A stretch of 64,000 nt of DNA from Paradesulfitobacterium ferrireducens (GCF_017310645.1 NZ_JAFLRH010000015.1:1-64000), one strand, 5' to 3'; counted from the first letter of the stretch, positions 16,895 through 25,615 are shown. Notes: a model not told the origin generated them from the sequence alone. A program made the numbers and translations.

Positions 16895-18616
16895 ATGAAA
16901 ATTTATCGTGTCAACATGACCACCCTGACCACCTCTGTCGAAGAAGTTCCAGAAAAATGGAGGGGACTCGGCGGGAGGGCTCTCACCTCTGCTATCGTAG
17001 CTGAAGAAGTTGACCCAACGTGCCATCCTTTAGGTCCCAACAATAAACTTGTCTTTGCGCCTGGCTTATTAACCGGTACCACGGCGCCGAATTCCGGGCG
17101 TCTCTCAGTCGGAGCCAAAAGCCCTCTTACAGGGGGTATCAAAGAGAGCAATGCAGGTGGAACAGCTTCGCAAAAATTAGCTAAACTCGGAGTTAAAGCA
17201 TTAATCATCGAAGGGCAGCCTAAGGGAGATGGCTTTTACAGCCTGCATGTCAATGAAGAAGGAGTATCCATTGCTGAGGAAACCGAACTCATCGGCAAAG
17301 GAAATTACGAAGTTATCGGCAAACTCATCGCCAGATTCGGGGAGAAAATCGGTGTGCTCACGATTGGGCAGGCCGGAGAAAACCGCATGTCCGCAGCTAA
17401 TATTTCCGTTAAAGACCCCGACGGCAATATCCGCAGTGCCGGCCGGGGGGGCTTAGGCGGAGTCATGGGCTCCAAAAAAATTAAATATATCACAATTGAT
17501 GACAGTAAGACCGGAAGCATCGAACTGGCCGATCCAGAAAAATTCAAACAAGCAGCCAAGGTCTTTGGCAAGGCTCTCCTCGACCATCCGGTTACCGGCC
17601 AAGGCCTTCCCCAGTACGGAACGAACGTCCTTGTGAATATTCTTAATGAGGCCGGCGGACTGCCGACTCAGAATTTCCGGCGGGGAAATTTTGCCGGAGC
17701 TGAAAAGATCAGTGGCGAAACCATGCATGACACGATTGTCAGCCGCAAAGGGAAACCCACCCATGGCTGCCATGTAGGATGTGTTATCCGCTGTTCCCAG
17801 GTTTATAATGACAAAGACGGCAATTATGTCACTGCAGGCTTTGAATATGAAACAATTTGGGGATTCGGGGCCGGCTGTTTAATTGACGACTTGGACATCA
17901 TTGCTCAAGCTGATCACCTCTGTGACGACATGGGCATCGACTCCATCGAAGCAGCTGTAACCATGCAGGTCGCAATGGAGGGACAAATCATTCCCTTTGG
18001 TGACGGACCGGGTATGCTCAATCTTCTAAAAGAAATTGAAAAAGGCAGCTATCTTGGCCGCATACTCGGCAACGGAGCCGCTATGACAGGGAAAGCCCTT
18101 GGCGTAACCAGGGTACCGACTGTTAAGGGACAAGGAATCCCGGCTTATGATCCACGGGCAGTAAAAGGAGTCGGATTAACCTACGCTACTACCCCCATGG
18201 GAGCAGACCATACGGCAGGATATGCAGTCACTACGAACATTCTCAAAGTCGGCGGCTATGTGGATCCTTTGGGTAAAGAAGGGAATGTCGAGCTTTCCCG
18301 CAATCTCCAAATTGCCACTGCAGCCATTGATAGTACTGGTTTGTGTCTCTTCGTGGCTTTTGCTATTTTGGATATCCCGGAAGCTTTCCAAGCAATTATT
18401 GACATGATCAATGCCCAGTACGGTTTATCCCTTACTGCGGATGATGTCACAGAACTAGGGAAATTCGTCTTGCGCACGGAGCGGGCTTTCAACAAGGCAG
18501 CTGGCTTTACAGAAAAGCACGATCGTTTGCCTGAATTCTTTGCCGAAGAATGTGCGCCCCACAATACCACCTGGGATTTCACAGATGAAGAGATTGATGA
18601 AGTATTAAACTTTTAA
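16895..18616 (+). CDS. aor: Aldehyde ferredoxin oxidoreductase (tungsten/molybdenum bis-pterin enzyme)
   Basis: Interconverts aldehydes and carboxylic acids with ferredoxin in the cytoplasm. The 573-residue protein covers the AOR N-terminal domain (1-205, with GGRALTS and SGRLSVGAKSPLTGG for pterin binding) and the AOR C-terminal domains. Cluster ligands are seen as CHVGCVIRC (Cys290, 294, 298) and GLCLF (about Cys483). The first Cys spacing is CX3C, whereas the well-known Pyrococcus enzyme has CX2C. GGAGG lies nine bases before the ATG. With the downstream alcohol dehydrogenase it could reduce acids to alcohols, or oxidise alcohols to acids, with the MoaD-like protein helping cofactor synthesis. 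Confidence 0.93.
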   Translation: MKIYRVNMTTLTTSVEEVPEKWRGLGGRALTSAIVAEEVDPTCHPLGPNNKLVFAPGLLTGTTAPNSGRLSVGAKSPLTGGIKESNAGGTASQKLAKLGVKALIIEGQPKGDGFYSLHVNEEGVSIAEETELIGKGNYEVIGKLIARFGEKIGVLTIGQAGENRMSAANISVKDPDGNIRSAGRGGLGGVMGSKKIKYITIDDSKTGSIELADPEKFKQAAKVFGKALLDHPVTGQGLPQYGTNVLVNILNEAGGLPTQNFRRGNFAGAEKISGETMHDTIVSRKGKPTHGCHVGCVIRCSQVYNDKDGNYVTAGFEYETIWGFGAGCLIDDLDIIAQADHLCDDMGIDSIEAAVTMQVAMEGQIIPFGDGPGMLNLLKEIEKGSYLGRILGNGAAMTGKALGVTRVPTVKGQGIPAYDPRAVKGVGLTYATTPMGADHTAGYAVTTNILKVGGYVDPLGKEGNVELSRNLQIATAAIDSTGLCLFVAFAILDIPEAFQAIIDMINAQYGLSLTADDVTELGKFVLRTERAFNKAAGFTEKHDRLPEFFAEECAPHNTTWDFTDEEIDEVLNF

Positions 18617-18670
18617 AGTGTTGCTTGTTTTAAGTGCGCCATTTTACATCAGCATTTGCTGCTTTAACAG

Positions 18671-18715
18671 AAAAGTGCTCCAAGCTGGAGCACTTTTCTG
18701 TTTGGTTTTTCCGAG
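18671..18715 (+). terminator. aor terminator that is also a dyad of the activator half-site
   Basis: AAAAGTGCTCC-AAGCT-GGAGCACTTTT (18671-18697) forms an 11-bp stem followed by CTGTTTGGTTTTT, a fair intrinsic terminator for aor. Each arm is the GRRCACTTTT half-site seen upstream of the aor promoter, and the dyad is centred about 118 bp before the sigma-54 promoter of the next gene. It may serve both as terminator and as activator site. Confidence 0.7.
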
Positions 18716-18800
18716 ATTCAGACTTCGCAAACATTTAAGAATGTACTGCTAATTCGTCTTAATCGGCAATATCACTGATTAAGATAATATTTCTGACTAT

Positions 18801-18817
18801 TGGCACAGCTCTTGCTA
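18801..18817 (+). promoter_or_regulatory. Sigma-54 (-24/-12) promoter of the alcohol dehydrogenase gene
   Basis: TGGCAC-AGCTC-TTGCTA matches the sigma-54 consensus TGGCAC-N5-TTGCW exactly. It lies 52 bp upstream of the start codon. Confidence 0.88.
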
Positions 18818-18868
18818 TATATAAAAGTCAGATGTCACAAAAACAAGATGATTGAGGGGGAGATTTTA

Positions 18869-20032
18869 ATGTCAATTGTTCACGAAGTTTATGGTTATTT
18901 CATGCCCAACGTCAATCTAATGGGCGCCGGAGCGGCGAAACAAGTTGGAGCGCAAGCTAAAAGTCTGGGAGCAAAAAAAGCGCTGATCGTTACCGATGCT
19001 TTCTTGTACAAAGTAGGCATGGCCGATGAAATTGCCGCCAACTTAAAGGAGTCCGGCATCGAAGTTGCAATTTATCCTGGTGCAGAACCGAATCCGACCG
19101 ATAAAAACGTGCATGACGGTTTAAAAGTCCTCCAGGATGAGAAGTGCGACTTAATTGTTTCTTTAGGCGGGGGTTCGAGCCACGACTGCGCTAAAGGTAT
19201 CGGTATCGTTGCCGGAAACGGCGGGAACATCCGGGATTATGAGGGAGTCGATAAATCAACCAAACCCATGGTTCCGCTGATTGCCGTCAACACCACCGCC
19301 GGCACCGCCAGTGAGATGACCCGCTTCTGCATTATCACCAATACTGATACCCATGTGAAGATGGCAATTGTTGACTGGCGCTGCACTCCTAACGTAGCGA
19401 TCAATGACCCGCTGTTAATGATGAAAAAGCCGCCGGCTTTAACCGCTGCCACCGGTATGGATGCTCTCACCCACGCTGTGGAAGCTTATGTTTCCACCAT
19501 TGCTACCCCGGTCACAGATTCGGCAGCGTTGATGGCCATTCAGTTAATCAGCCAATACCTCCGCCGCGCGGTAGCCAATGGCAGCGATTTTGAAGCCCGC
19601 GATAAAATGGCTTATGCGGAGTTCCTCGCCGGGATGGCTTTCAACAACGCCAGTTTGGGTTACGTGCATGCCATGGCGCACCAACTCGGCGGTTTCTACA
19701 ACCTGCCGCACGGTGTCTGCAATGCCATTCTGCTTCCCCATGTGGAACGCTTTAACCTGATTGCCAATGTCGAGCGTTTCGTCGATATCGCCGAAGCGTT
19801 AGGCGAAAATGTGCAAGCTCTCTCAGCCCGTGAGGCTGCTGATAAAGCACTGGCAGCAATCGAAAAACTGTCTGCAGACATCGGAATTCCCAAGGGCTTA
19901 ACCGAACTTGGCGTGAAAGAAGAAGACCTGGAGATTATGGCCAAAAACGCCATGAAAGATGCCTGCATGCTCACGAATCCCCGGATCGCTACTCTTGAGG
20001 ATGTTATTCAAATCTATAAAAACGCACTTTAA
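18869..20032 (+). CDS. Iron-containing alcohol dehydrogenase
   Basis: A 387-residue group III alcohol dehydrogenase that reversibly reduces aldehydes with NAD(P)H. The nucleotide motif GGGSSHD is near residue 100, and metal ligands are in GMDALTHAVEAY (about 192-203), VHAMAHQLGG (about 265-274) and LPHGVCN (about 280). It is most like butanol/lactaldehyde/1,3-propanediol dehydrogenases; the substrate is not clear. The start at 18869 follows GAGGGGGAG; an earlier start would overlap the promoter. Its own sigma-54 promoter and the shared half-site link it to aor and the AcoR-like activator. Confidence 0.95.
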   Translation: MSIVHEVYGYFMPNVNLMGAGAAKQVGAQAKSLGAKKALIVTDAFLYKVGMADEIAANLKESGIEVAIYPGAEPNPTDKNVHDGLKVLQDEKCDLIVSLGGGSSHDCAKGIGIVAGNGGNIRDYEGVDKSTKPMVPLIAVNTTAGTASEMTRFCIITNTDTHVKMAIVDWRCTPNVAINDPLLMMKKPPALTAATGMDALTHAVEAYVSTIATPVTDSAALMAIQLISQYLRRAVANGSDFEARDKMAYAEFLAGMAFNNASLGYVHAMAHQLGGFYNLPHGVCNAILLPHVERFNLIANVERFVDIAEALGENVQALSAREAADKALAAIEKLSADIGIPKGLTELGVKEEDLEIMAKNAMKDACMLTNPRIATLEDVIQIYKNAL

Positions 20033-20096
20033 TACTTCAAGGGGAGACACAACCCCCAGTACAACCCCAAGTTCACAATTTTTTCTGAAAAATCCC

Positions 20097-20125
20097 TTGA
20101 CAATGAGCAAGTTTCGTGGTATCTT
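20097..20125 (+). promoter_or_regulatory. Promoter of small RNA unit 1
   Basis: TTGACA (20097-20102), 17-bp spacer, TATCTT (20120-20125). Eleven bases later the conserved AAATACG of the RNA unit begins, the same distance as in unit 2. Confidence 0.75.
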
Positions 20126-20131
20126 AAAGAC

Positions 20132-20237
20132 AAAGTAAATACGGTTAAACGTGTTGAAGCGAATGTATTCGCGTTCAAGGAATTTCAGACTTTTGGGGTG
20201 GGAAGTCTTTTTATTAAGATTTCCCACTTTAATTTTC
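20132..20237 (+). ncRNA. Small structured RNA, unit 1 of a tandem pair
   Basis: About 105 nt with its own promoter. Order: AAATACG leader; hairpin TTGAA-GCGAAT-GT-ATTCGC-G-TTCAA (20154-20178); linker with TTCAGACTTTTGGGG; hairpin GTGGGAA..TCTT / AAGA..TTCCCAC (20198-20227); AATTTTC tail. The downstream unit 2 repeats this order with compensatory changes in both stems. No reading frame is preserved, so it is read as a non-coding RNA. The class is not recognised. Confidence 0.65.
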
Positions 20238-20265
20238 TACTTTATTTATTAGAATGTTTAATCTA

Positions 20266-20294
20266 TTGAACATTCAGTTAATAATCAGTATATT
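20266..20294 (+). promoter_or_regulatory. Promoter of small RNA unit 2
   Basis: TTGAAC (20266-20271), 17-bp spacer, TATATT (20289-20294). Spacer length and the 11-base distance to AAATACG are the same as in unit 1, while the spacer sequence differs. Confidence 0.7.
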
Positions 20295-20300
20295 CTGATT

Positions 20301-20406
20301 ATTATAAATACGTTTGTTCGAGTTGAAGCGGACATCAAGTTCGTATTCAAGGCCTTCAGGCTTTTGGGGTGGAAAGTCTCTCGTTAGACTTGCCACCCCA
20401 ATTTTC
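20301..20406 (+). ncRNA. Small structured RNA, unit 2 of a tandem pair
   Basis: About 105 nt. It has AAATACG, hairpin TTGAA-GCGGAC-ATCAA-GTTCGT-A-TTCAA, linker TTCAGGCTTTTGGGG, and terminal hairpin GGGGTGG.AAGTCT / AGACTT.CCACCCC, then AATTTTC. Relative to unit 1, stem sequences have changed in pairs (for example GCGAAT/ATTCGC to GCGGAC/GTTCGT) while the linker and tail are kept. It lies 120 bp before a zinc-ribbon gene, so a cis-regulatory role is an alternative. Confidence 0.65.
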
Positions 20407-20526
20407 GTATCAGGCATTTTCAGATGATTTACTTTTCATTTTTTGGTAAATAATATCTGCATAGTTTTCGGTTTATTAAATCATTGGGACAATGTCGGAA
20501 ATTTATAAGAATTGGGGGTATCGAAA

Positions 20527-20721
20527 ATGGCTTATGCGGTTAATGGTTACAAGGAACTATCCGGCTACCGCTGTCCCCATTGTCGGCAAATTTCCTACGA
20601 TTACCAATGGATTACCTTGGAGGAAGGAAAATACCAGTGTCCAAAATGCAGTCTGAATACTGCCACTCTCAAACTCATTGAAGTGGTCCTTCTAAGCCGC
20701 GGGAGAATCTGGCGTAAGTAG
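20527..20721 (+). CDS. Small zinc-ribbon protein
   Basis: A 64-residue protein with two Cys knuckles, CPHC (about residues 16-19) and CPKC (about 39-42), likely binding one zinc. The C-terminus is basic (SRGRIWRK). No known family was recognised. The ATG at 20527 follows GGGGGT; an upstream in-frame start is weaker. It stands alone on the plus strand after the tandem small RNAs and converges on rng. Confidence 0.65.
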   Translation: MAYAVNGYKELSGYRCPHCRQISYDYQWITLEEGKYQCPKCSLNTATLKLIEVVLLSRGRIWRK

Positions 20722-20763
20722 CAAATACACTTTCGTGCATCCTCAAACTATAGGGCATACAGG

Positions 20764-22005
20764 CTAACCGGGCTGCCTTCCGCTCCCGCCGCAAGCAGGA
20801 CAAGGCTTAGTATAACGGGCGGCCAGTGTTTGCCCAACTTTTTTGCGTGTCATCTCTACCAGTCCCAGCCGGGTAAGCCCAAGCACGTCACACTTGGTCT
20901 TATCCCGCTCGCAATAAGCCTTTAACGCCTCAATGATCCGGTTCTTGTCTTCTTCCAAGGCCATATCGATAAAGTCGATAATTATGATTCCGCCCAGATT
21001 GCGCAGCCTGAGCTGGCGCGGGATTTCCGCAGCCGCCTCTAAATTGGTGTGCAACACTGTTTCTTCCAAAGAATGCTTTCCCACATATTTGCCGGTGTTG
21101 ACATCAATCGTGGTCAAAGCCTCGGTCTGATGAATCACCAGATAGCCCCCGCTCTTCAGCCACACCTTTGGCTGAAGAGCCTTTTTGATCTCATAATCCA
21201 CCTCATAGCGTTCAAAGAGCTTCCCCCGCATATCCACATAGACGGACTTGGCCGCAGCATGCCCAATCTCACGCAAAGATGCGCGCAGCTGGGCCGCAAG
21301 CCTATCCTGATCCACTGTAATCCGCTCCACATCCCGGTCGATCAAATCTCGAACCAGGCGTTCAACCAAGCCCAAATCCTGGTACACCAATCCGGGCACG
21401 GACACATGCTGAATCCTGGACTGAATGTCCGTCCACAGCCCAGCCAGGTGGGTGATATCATGTTCCAGTTCCGCTTCACTTAACCCTTGCGCCAGAGTAC
21501 GCACAATAATTCCCGTTCCCGGGGGCTTAAGCAAAGCAGCCAAAGTGCGCAGGCGTTCCCGTTCCTCGCCCTCCTGAATCTTGCGCGAGACTCCCACATA
21601 ATCGAGGTTCGGCATAAACACCACATAGCGCCCGGCGATGGCCAGGTTGGTTGAAACACGAGCCCCTTTGGTTCCGACAGGCTCTTTGAGAATCTGAACC
21701 AAGAGTTCCTGACGAGGCTTTAAAATGAGTTCTACCCTGGCCTCATCCGGATGGAACGTGCTTTCATCCTCCTGGTAGCGTGCGGGAACCGCATCCCCGA
21801 CATACAAAAAGGCGTTCCGCTCCAGCCCGATATCGACAAAGGCCGCCTGCATCCCGGGCAGAATATTTTCCACCCGTCCTTTGTAAATATTACCGACCAG
21901 CCTGGAGTGCTCTCCTTCTTGCTCGTACACTTCCATAAGCACCCCATTTTCAAGGAGAGCAGCCCTCAGGCGTTTATCCGATTGTTCCAGGATAATCTCT
22001 TTCAT
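20764..22005 (-). CDS. rng: Ribonuclease G/E family endoribonuclease
   Basis: Cuts single-stranded AU-rich RNA and 5' ends of rRNA precursors. About 413 residues: S1 RNA-binding insert (about 35-125, GNIYKGRVENILPGMQAAFVDIG), RNase H-like and DNase I-like catalytic region with TIDVNTGKY (Asp ligand near 298) and IIIDFID (Asp near 341), and a C-terminal CPACGGSG. The Zn-link Cys pair of RNase E is in KPCPACG. The ATG at 22005 is preferred (MKEIILEQS) over a start six codons earlier. It follows the radical SAM pair closely, as in many Clostridia. Confidence 0.95.
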   Translation of the reverse strand: MKEIILEQSDKRLRAALLENGVLMEVYEQEGEHSRLVGNIYKGRVENILPGMQAAFVDIGLERNAFLYVGDAVPARYQEDESTFHPDEARVELILKPRQELLVQILKEPVGTKGARVSTNLAIAGRYVVFMPNLDYVGVSRKIQEGEERERLRTLAALLKPPGTGIIVRTLAQGLSEAELEHDITHLAGLWTDIQSRIQHVSVPGLVYQDLGLVERLVRDLIDRDVERITVDQDRLAAQLRASLREIGHAAAKSVYVDMRGKLFERYEVDYEIKKALQPKVWLKSGGYLVIHQTEALTTIDVNTGKYVGKHSLEETVLHTNLEAAAEIPRQLRLRNLGGIIIIDFIDMALEEDKNRIIEALKAYCERDKTKCDVLGLTRLGLVEMTRKKVGQTLAARYTKPCPACGGSGRQPG

Positions 22006-22028
22006 GGCTCGCACCCTCGGCAATGAAG

Positions 22029-22760
22029 TTACCTGGCCTCCTGCTTTGAACGTCCTCTTTGAATCTGATCATGCTCAAAAGGAGAAAGATTTTGCCCTTG
22101 ATAACTGACGTAAATCCCCGTCCGTTTAATGTGAATACTTTCCATATCCAGAGGAAGGCTTTCGAGCTCCCGCAGGCTGCCCACCACTTCTTCAGGGCGC
22201 ACCCCGCCTTGGGAACCCACCTCAACTTCTAAATCGAAAATAACTTCTTCTCCTTTAATTTCTCCGGTAAGAGACTTGACCAGGGGGCGGATATCCTTCT
22301 CCGTCGGACCCTTTTTGCTATAGCGCGAGTAGGTGACATGTTCGCGCTCCAGCCAGGAGTCAAGCGCTTCCTGCAAGCGTACCCGGGTAATCGGCAAGGC
22401 CATCGCCAGCCGTACCCGGTAGCTGGCGGAATTCAAAACGGCCATGAGGGCTTTGCTCCCATCAGCCAGAACCCTGCCCTCAAGGAGCCGGATTCCTTTG
22501 GGGAGTTGTTCCTGGAGCCTGCCCAAGACTTCCCCAATGTCCATTTCCTGCTGCAGTTCCACGTCAACATATTCTTTTTCTCCCTCAACCCCCACCGCTA
22601 GGGCGGAGCCAAAAGAAATCTTGGGGTGGGGGTTAAATCCCTCAGAATAGGCCATAGGAATTTCGGCACGCCGCATAGCGCGTTCGAATACCCGGGCCAG
22701 ATCCAGATGAGCGATGTACCTGGATTCCTCCAATTTACTATAGGCAATTCTCACCCTCAT
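22029..22760 (-). CDS. Radical SAM-linked protein (TIGR03936/DUF2344)
   Basis: About 243 residues of a family found next to, or fused with, the TIGR03960 radical SAM protein. The N-terminus MRVRIAYSKLEESRYIAHLDL and GFNPHPKISFGSAL are family hallmarks. The biochemical role is not settled; linkage to rng and ribosomal genes suggests RNA or translation-related modification. AAAGGGTGA before the ATG at 22760 also forms the stop of the upstream gene, so the two are coupled. Confidence 0.88.
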   Translation of the reverse strand: MRVRIAYSKLEESRYIAHLDLARVFERAMRRAEIPMAYSEGFNPHPKISFGSALAVGVEGEKEYVDVELQQEMDIGEVLGRLQEQLPKGIRLLEGRVLADGSKALMAVLNSASYRVRLAMALPITRVRLQEALDSWLEREHVTYSRYSKKGPTEKDIRPLVKSLTGEIKGEEVIFDLEVEVGSQGGVRPEEVVGSLRELESLPLDMESIHIKRTGIYVSYQGQNLSPFEHDQIQRGRSKQEAR

Positions 22761-22765
22761 TGCAT

Positions 22766-24622
22766 TCACCCTTTCAAATCAACCTGAACTCCTCTGCCCG
22801 GGCAGATTCCACACCCGGTACAGTCCGTATGGCGGCAGTCCAATGTCCGTGTGCCCCGGAGGGCGCGGTGATGCTCCTCAATCAGGAAGCGCTTGCTCAC
22901 CCCGCTGTCCAAGTGATCCCAGGGCAAAACATCATCATAATCCATGGCACGGTGTGCGTAAAAATGGGGATCTATGCCAAGTTCATGAAAAGCCTGAAGC
23001 CAAGTGTCATACCGGAATTGATCCGACCAGCCGTCAAAACGGCAGCCGTGCCGGAATGCCCACTCCAGCACCTCCGCCAGCCGCCTGTCCCCCTTGGCAA
23101 AAACTGCCTCAAGAAAGCTGGTTTGGACGTCATGGTAGTTATATTTAATGCGCCTGTCCTTAAGCTTACTGCGCAAATACTGCTGTTTTTCCTCCAGGGA
23201 ACGCATGCCTTCCTGCGGTTCCCACTGGAACGGAGTATGGCTTTTTGGCACAAAAGAGCTGGTCGAGACGGTGACTTTGACATTGCGCCGGCCGTTCTTG
23301 GTGCCTAAGTCCGCTACCTTTTTGGCCAAATCCGCAATCCCGTCCAGGTCAGCCTGCACTTCCGTCGGCAGGCCGATCATAAAGTATAGCTTAATCGAGG
23401 ACCAACCCGCCTTGAAGGCAGCCTCAGACGTCTCCAGCAGATTCTCTTCCGTAACTCCTTTGTTGATGACATCCCTCAGTCTCTGGGTACCCGCCTCCGG
23501 GGCAAAGGTCAGACCCGATTTGCGCACTTTCTGTACTTCCTCGGCCAGCTTCACATCGAAGGAATCAAGCCGCAGGGACGGCAGGGACACCCCAACCCCC
23601 TGCGGGCCATACTTAGCGACAATCTCCTGGATCACGGGCTGAACACAGCTGTAATCTCCGGTCGAAAGCGAAGTTAGGGACATTTCCTCATACCCGGTCG
23701 AGCGCACCAGCTCTTCCGCTTGCTGCATCAAGGTTTGCGGAGAACGTTCCCGCACCGGCCGGTAAATCATGCCTGCTTGGCAGAAACGGCAGCCCCTGGA
23801 GCAACCCCGCATGACTTCCAGCATAATGCGGTCATGCACAATTTCCATATAGGGCACAATCGGATTGCTTGGAAAAAAAGCTTGATCCAAATCGGTCACG
23901 ATCGCTTTTTCCACGACCACAGGAGCACCCGGGGCAGGGACAATTTTTTCAATCCGGCCATCCGGCTTATAGGAAATGTCATACAATTCAGGCACATACA
24001 CGCCTTGAACCTGGGCTACCCGCTGCAAGAACTCCCGCCGCTCACGCGGTTTTTCCTTCTGCTCTTTGATCAGTCCCAGGACCTGAGGAAGCTGTTCTTC
24101 GCTCTCCCCAATCAGGAAAAAATCAATAAACGGAGCCAAGGGTTCCGGGTTATAGACGCAGGGGCCGCCCGCGATAATCCAGGGATCCTGTGCCTGTCTG
24201 TCCGCGCTGCGCACAGGAATCCCGGCTAAGTCCAGCATATTTAAGATATTGCTGAAACTCATTTCGTATTGAAGGGTAAACCCAATGACATCAAATTTTT
24301 TCAGCGGCTCAAAAGATTCCAAGGCATAGAGCGGAATCCCGCGGTCCCGCATCTTTTCCTCCATGTCGACCCAAGGAGCAAAGGTACGCTCGCATAAAAA
24401 CTCCGGAAAAGAGTTGACCAAATGATATAAAATGCGCGTCCCTAAGTGCGACATTCCCACTTCATACACATCCGGGAATGCAAACGCCATATGGACGGCT
24501 GTTTGTTGCCAATCCTTATGGATGGAATTCCATTCTGTCCCTAAATAGCGGTTAGGCTTGGACACCTGCGGCAAAAACCGCTCCATTTCACGGCGAATCT
24601 CCGCCGCGGTCATTATGCTCAT
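22766..24622 (-). CDS. Radical SAM protein, TIGR03960 family
   Basis: A 618-residue protein with a B12-binding-like N-terminal region (about 40-230) and a radical SAM core carrying the cluster motif CSRGCRFCQAG (CX3CX2C, about 281-288). The C-terminus has a Cys-rich end, CRHTDCTGCGICPG, which could hold a second metal centre. The family always occurs with the DUF2344 partner that follows; the substrate is not known. A TATAAT-like element at 24662-24667 could be its promoter. Confidence 0.9.
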   Translation of the reverse strand: MSIMTAAEIRREMERFLPQVSKPNRYLGTEWNSIHKDWQQTAVHMAFAFPDVYEVGMSHLGTRILYHLVNSFPEFLCERTFAPWVDMEEKMRDRGIPLYALESFEPLKKFDVIGFTLQYEMSFSNILNMLDLAGIPVRSADRQAQDPWIIAGGPCVYNPEPLAPFIDFFLIGESEEQLPQVLGLIKEQKEKPRERREFLQRVAQVQGVYVPELYDISYKPDGRIEKIVPAPGAPVVVEKAIVTDLDQAFFPSNPIVPYMEIVHDRIMLEVMRGCSRGCRFCQAGMIYRPVRERSPQTLMQQAEELVRSTGYEEMSLTSLSTGDYSCVQPVIQEIVAKYGPQGVGVSLPSLRLDSFDVKLAEEVQKVRKSGLTFAPEAGTQRLRDVINKGVTEENLLETSEAAFKAGWSSIKLYFMIGLPTEVQADLDGIADLAKKVADLGTKNGRRNVKVTVSTSSFVPKSHTPFQWEPQEGMRSLEEKQQYLRSKLKDRRIKYNYHDVQTSFLEAVFAKGDRRLAEVLEWAFRHGCRFDGWSDQFRYDTWLQAFHELGIDPHFYAHRAMDYDDVLPWDHLDSGVSKRFLIEEHHRALRGTRTLDCRHTDCTGCGICPGRGVQVDLKG

Positions 24623-24697
24623 TGAGAAGCCTGCCTCCTCGTGCTGATTATCATGAATTCATATTATAGCACAAGCAGGAGACTATTTCCAGTTCAG

Positions 24698-25576
24698 CTA
24701 CAGTCTTCCGACGGGGTAATATATCCCCTCGCGCAGCATTCCTTCTAGGACTTGGCTTTCTGTCAAGGTCTTCTCCAATTCAAAGTCTTCATCCGCCAGG
24801 GAAATCAGGGTATAACGGTCCGGAGTAAGCTCCTCTACGATTCTGACCACGGGAGTATCCGCCCGGGCTGTGATCCATTTGCTCTTCATCATTCCTTTGG
24901 CAGCGAGTTCTTCTTTCTTGCGGCTGAGCTGCCTCAAAAAGGTGATTCTGGCTGTGGCAACTTCCTTCCCCCCTGCCAGCCAGAAAAAGATTCCCAGAAT
25001 CATTAGGGTGAGCGGGCCTTCACTCCAAGCCCCTTTTACCGCTAAGACCAATCCGGCCAGAGCCAAAGCCACCCCAGTGAACTTTCCCGCCCAAGCGAGG
25101 ACTTTTGTGACCCGTACGAAACCCAAGCTCTCGGCCAGCACAGCCCTTACTACACGCCCTCCATCCAGGGGCAGCACCGGCAAAAGGTTAAAAGCAGCCA
25201 AGTATAAGTTATACCTTACAAAATCCTCCGCCCATCCTCCTGCCAAAAGTCCCTGCCAGCGTGCGAATTGAACCGCAAAGAGCAAGACCAGATTAAAGAA
25301 TGGCCCTGCCAAGGCCATGATGCTTTCCTCCCACTTTCTACCCTCAAACAGATCATCACAATACGCTGCCCCTCCATACGGAAATAATTCGAGCCCTATG
25401 ACTTTAAACCCATAGGCCTTCCCCGTCAATAAATGAGCCGCTTCATGTCCCAGCACCAGGGCGAAGACCATAAGAGCCTGGACCATTAAGCCCAGAGCTC
25501 CAAACAGTGCCAACACCAGCAGCAGACTCGGATGGATGCGCAGCTCCATCCCGGCAATTTTTCCCACGTACAACAA
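24698..25576 (-). CDS. spoIVFB: SpoIVFB-type intramembrane metalloprotease (M50)
   Basis: In Bacillus SpoIVFB cleaves pro-sigma-K in the outer forespore membrane. This 292-residue protein has about six membrane segments, the zinc motif HEAAH (about residues 44-48) and the third ligand in LPLDGGRV (about 138-145). A cytoplasmic CBS-like tail starts near 220. Directly upstream (same strand, 40 bases) is the SpoIVFA-like gene, the usual inhibitor and partner. The start is a TTG preceded by AGGTGG. Confidence 0.9.
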   Translation of the reverse strand: MLYVGKIAGMELRIHPSLLLVLALFGALGLMVQALMVFALVLGHEAAHLLTGKAYGFKVIGLELFPYGGAAYCDDLFEGRKWEESIMALAGPFFNLVLLFAVQFARWQGLLAGGWAEDFVRYNLYLAAFNLLPVLPLDGGRVVRAVLAESLGFVRVTKVLAWAGKFTGVALALAGLVLAVKGAWSEGPLTLMILGIFFWLAGGKEVATARITFLRQLSRKKEELAAKGMMKSKWITARADTPVVRIVEELTPDRYTLISLADEDFELEKTLTESQVLEGMLREGIYYPVGRL

Positions 25577-25615
25577 TGACCACCTGCCTGCGAATTTAGG
25601 TTATCCTATACCTCT

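Noticed and set aside
20132..20406. Molybdenum or tungsten cofactor riboswitch for aor/adh.
   Set aside because: The units lie downstream of both genes, have their own promoters, and show none of the Moco RNA features I know.
22972..23642. Long plus-strand ORFs opposite the TIGR03960 gene (for example 164 codons at 23148-23642).
   Set aside because: Antisense shadows caused by codon bias of the real gene.
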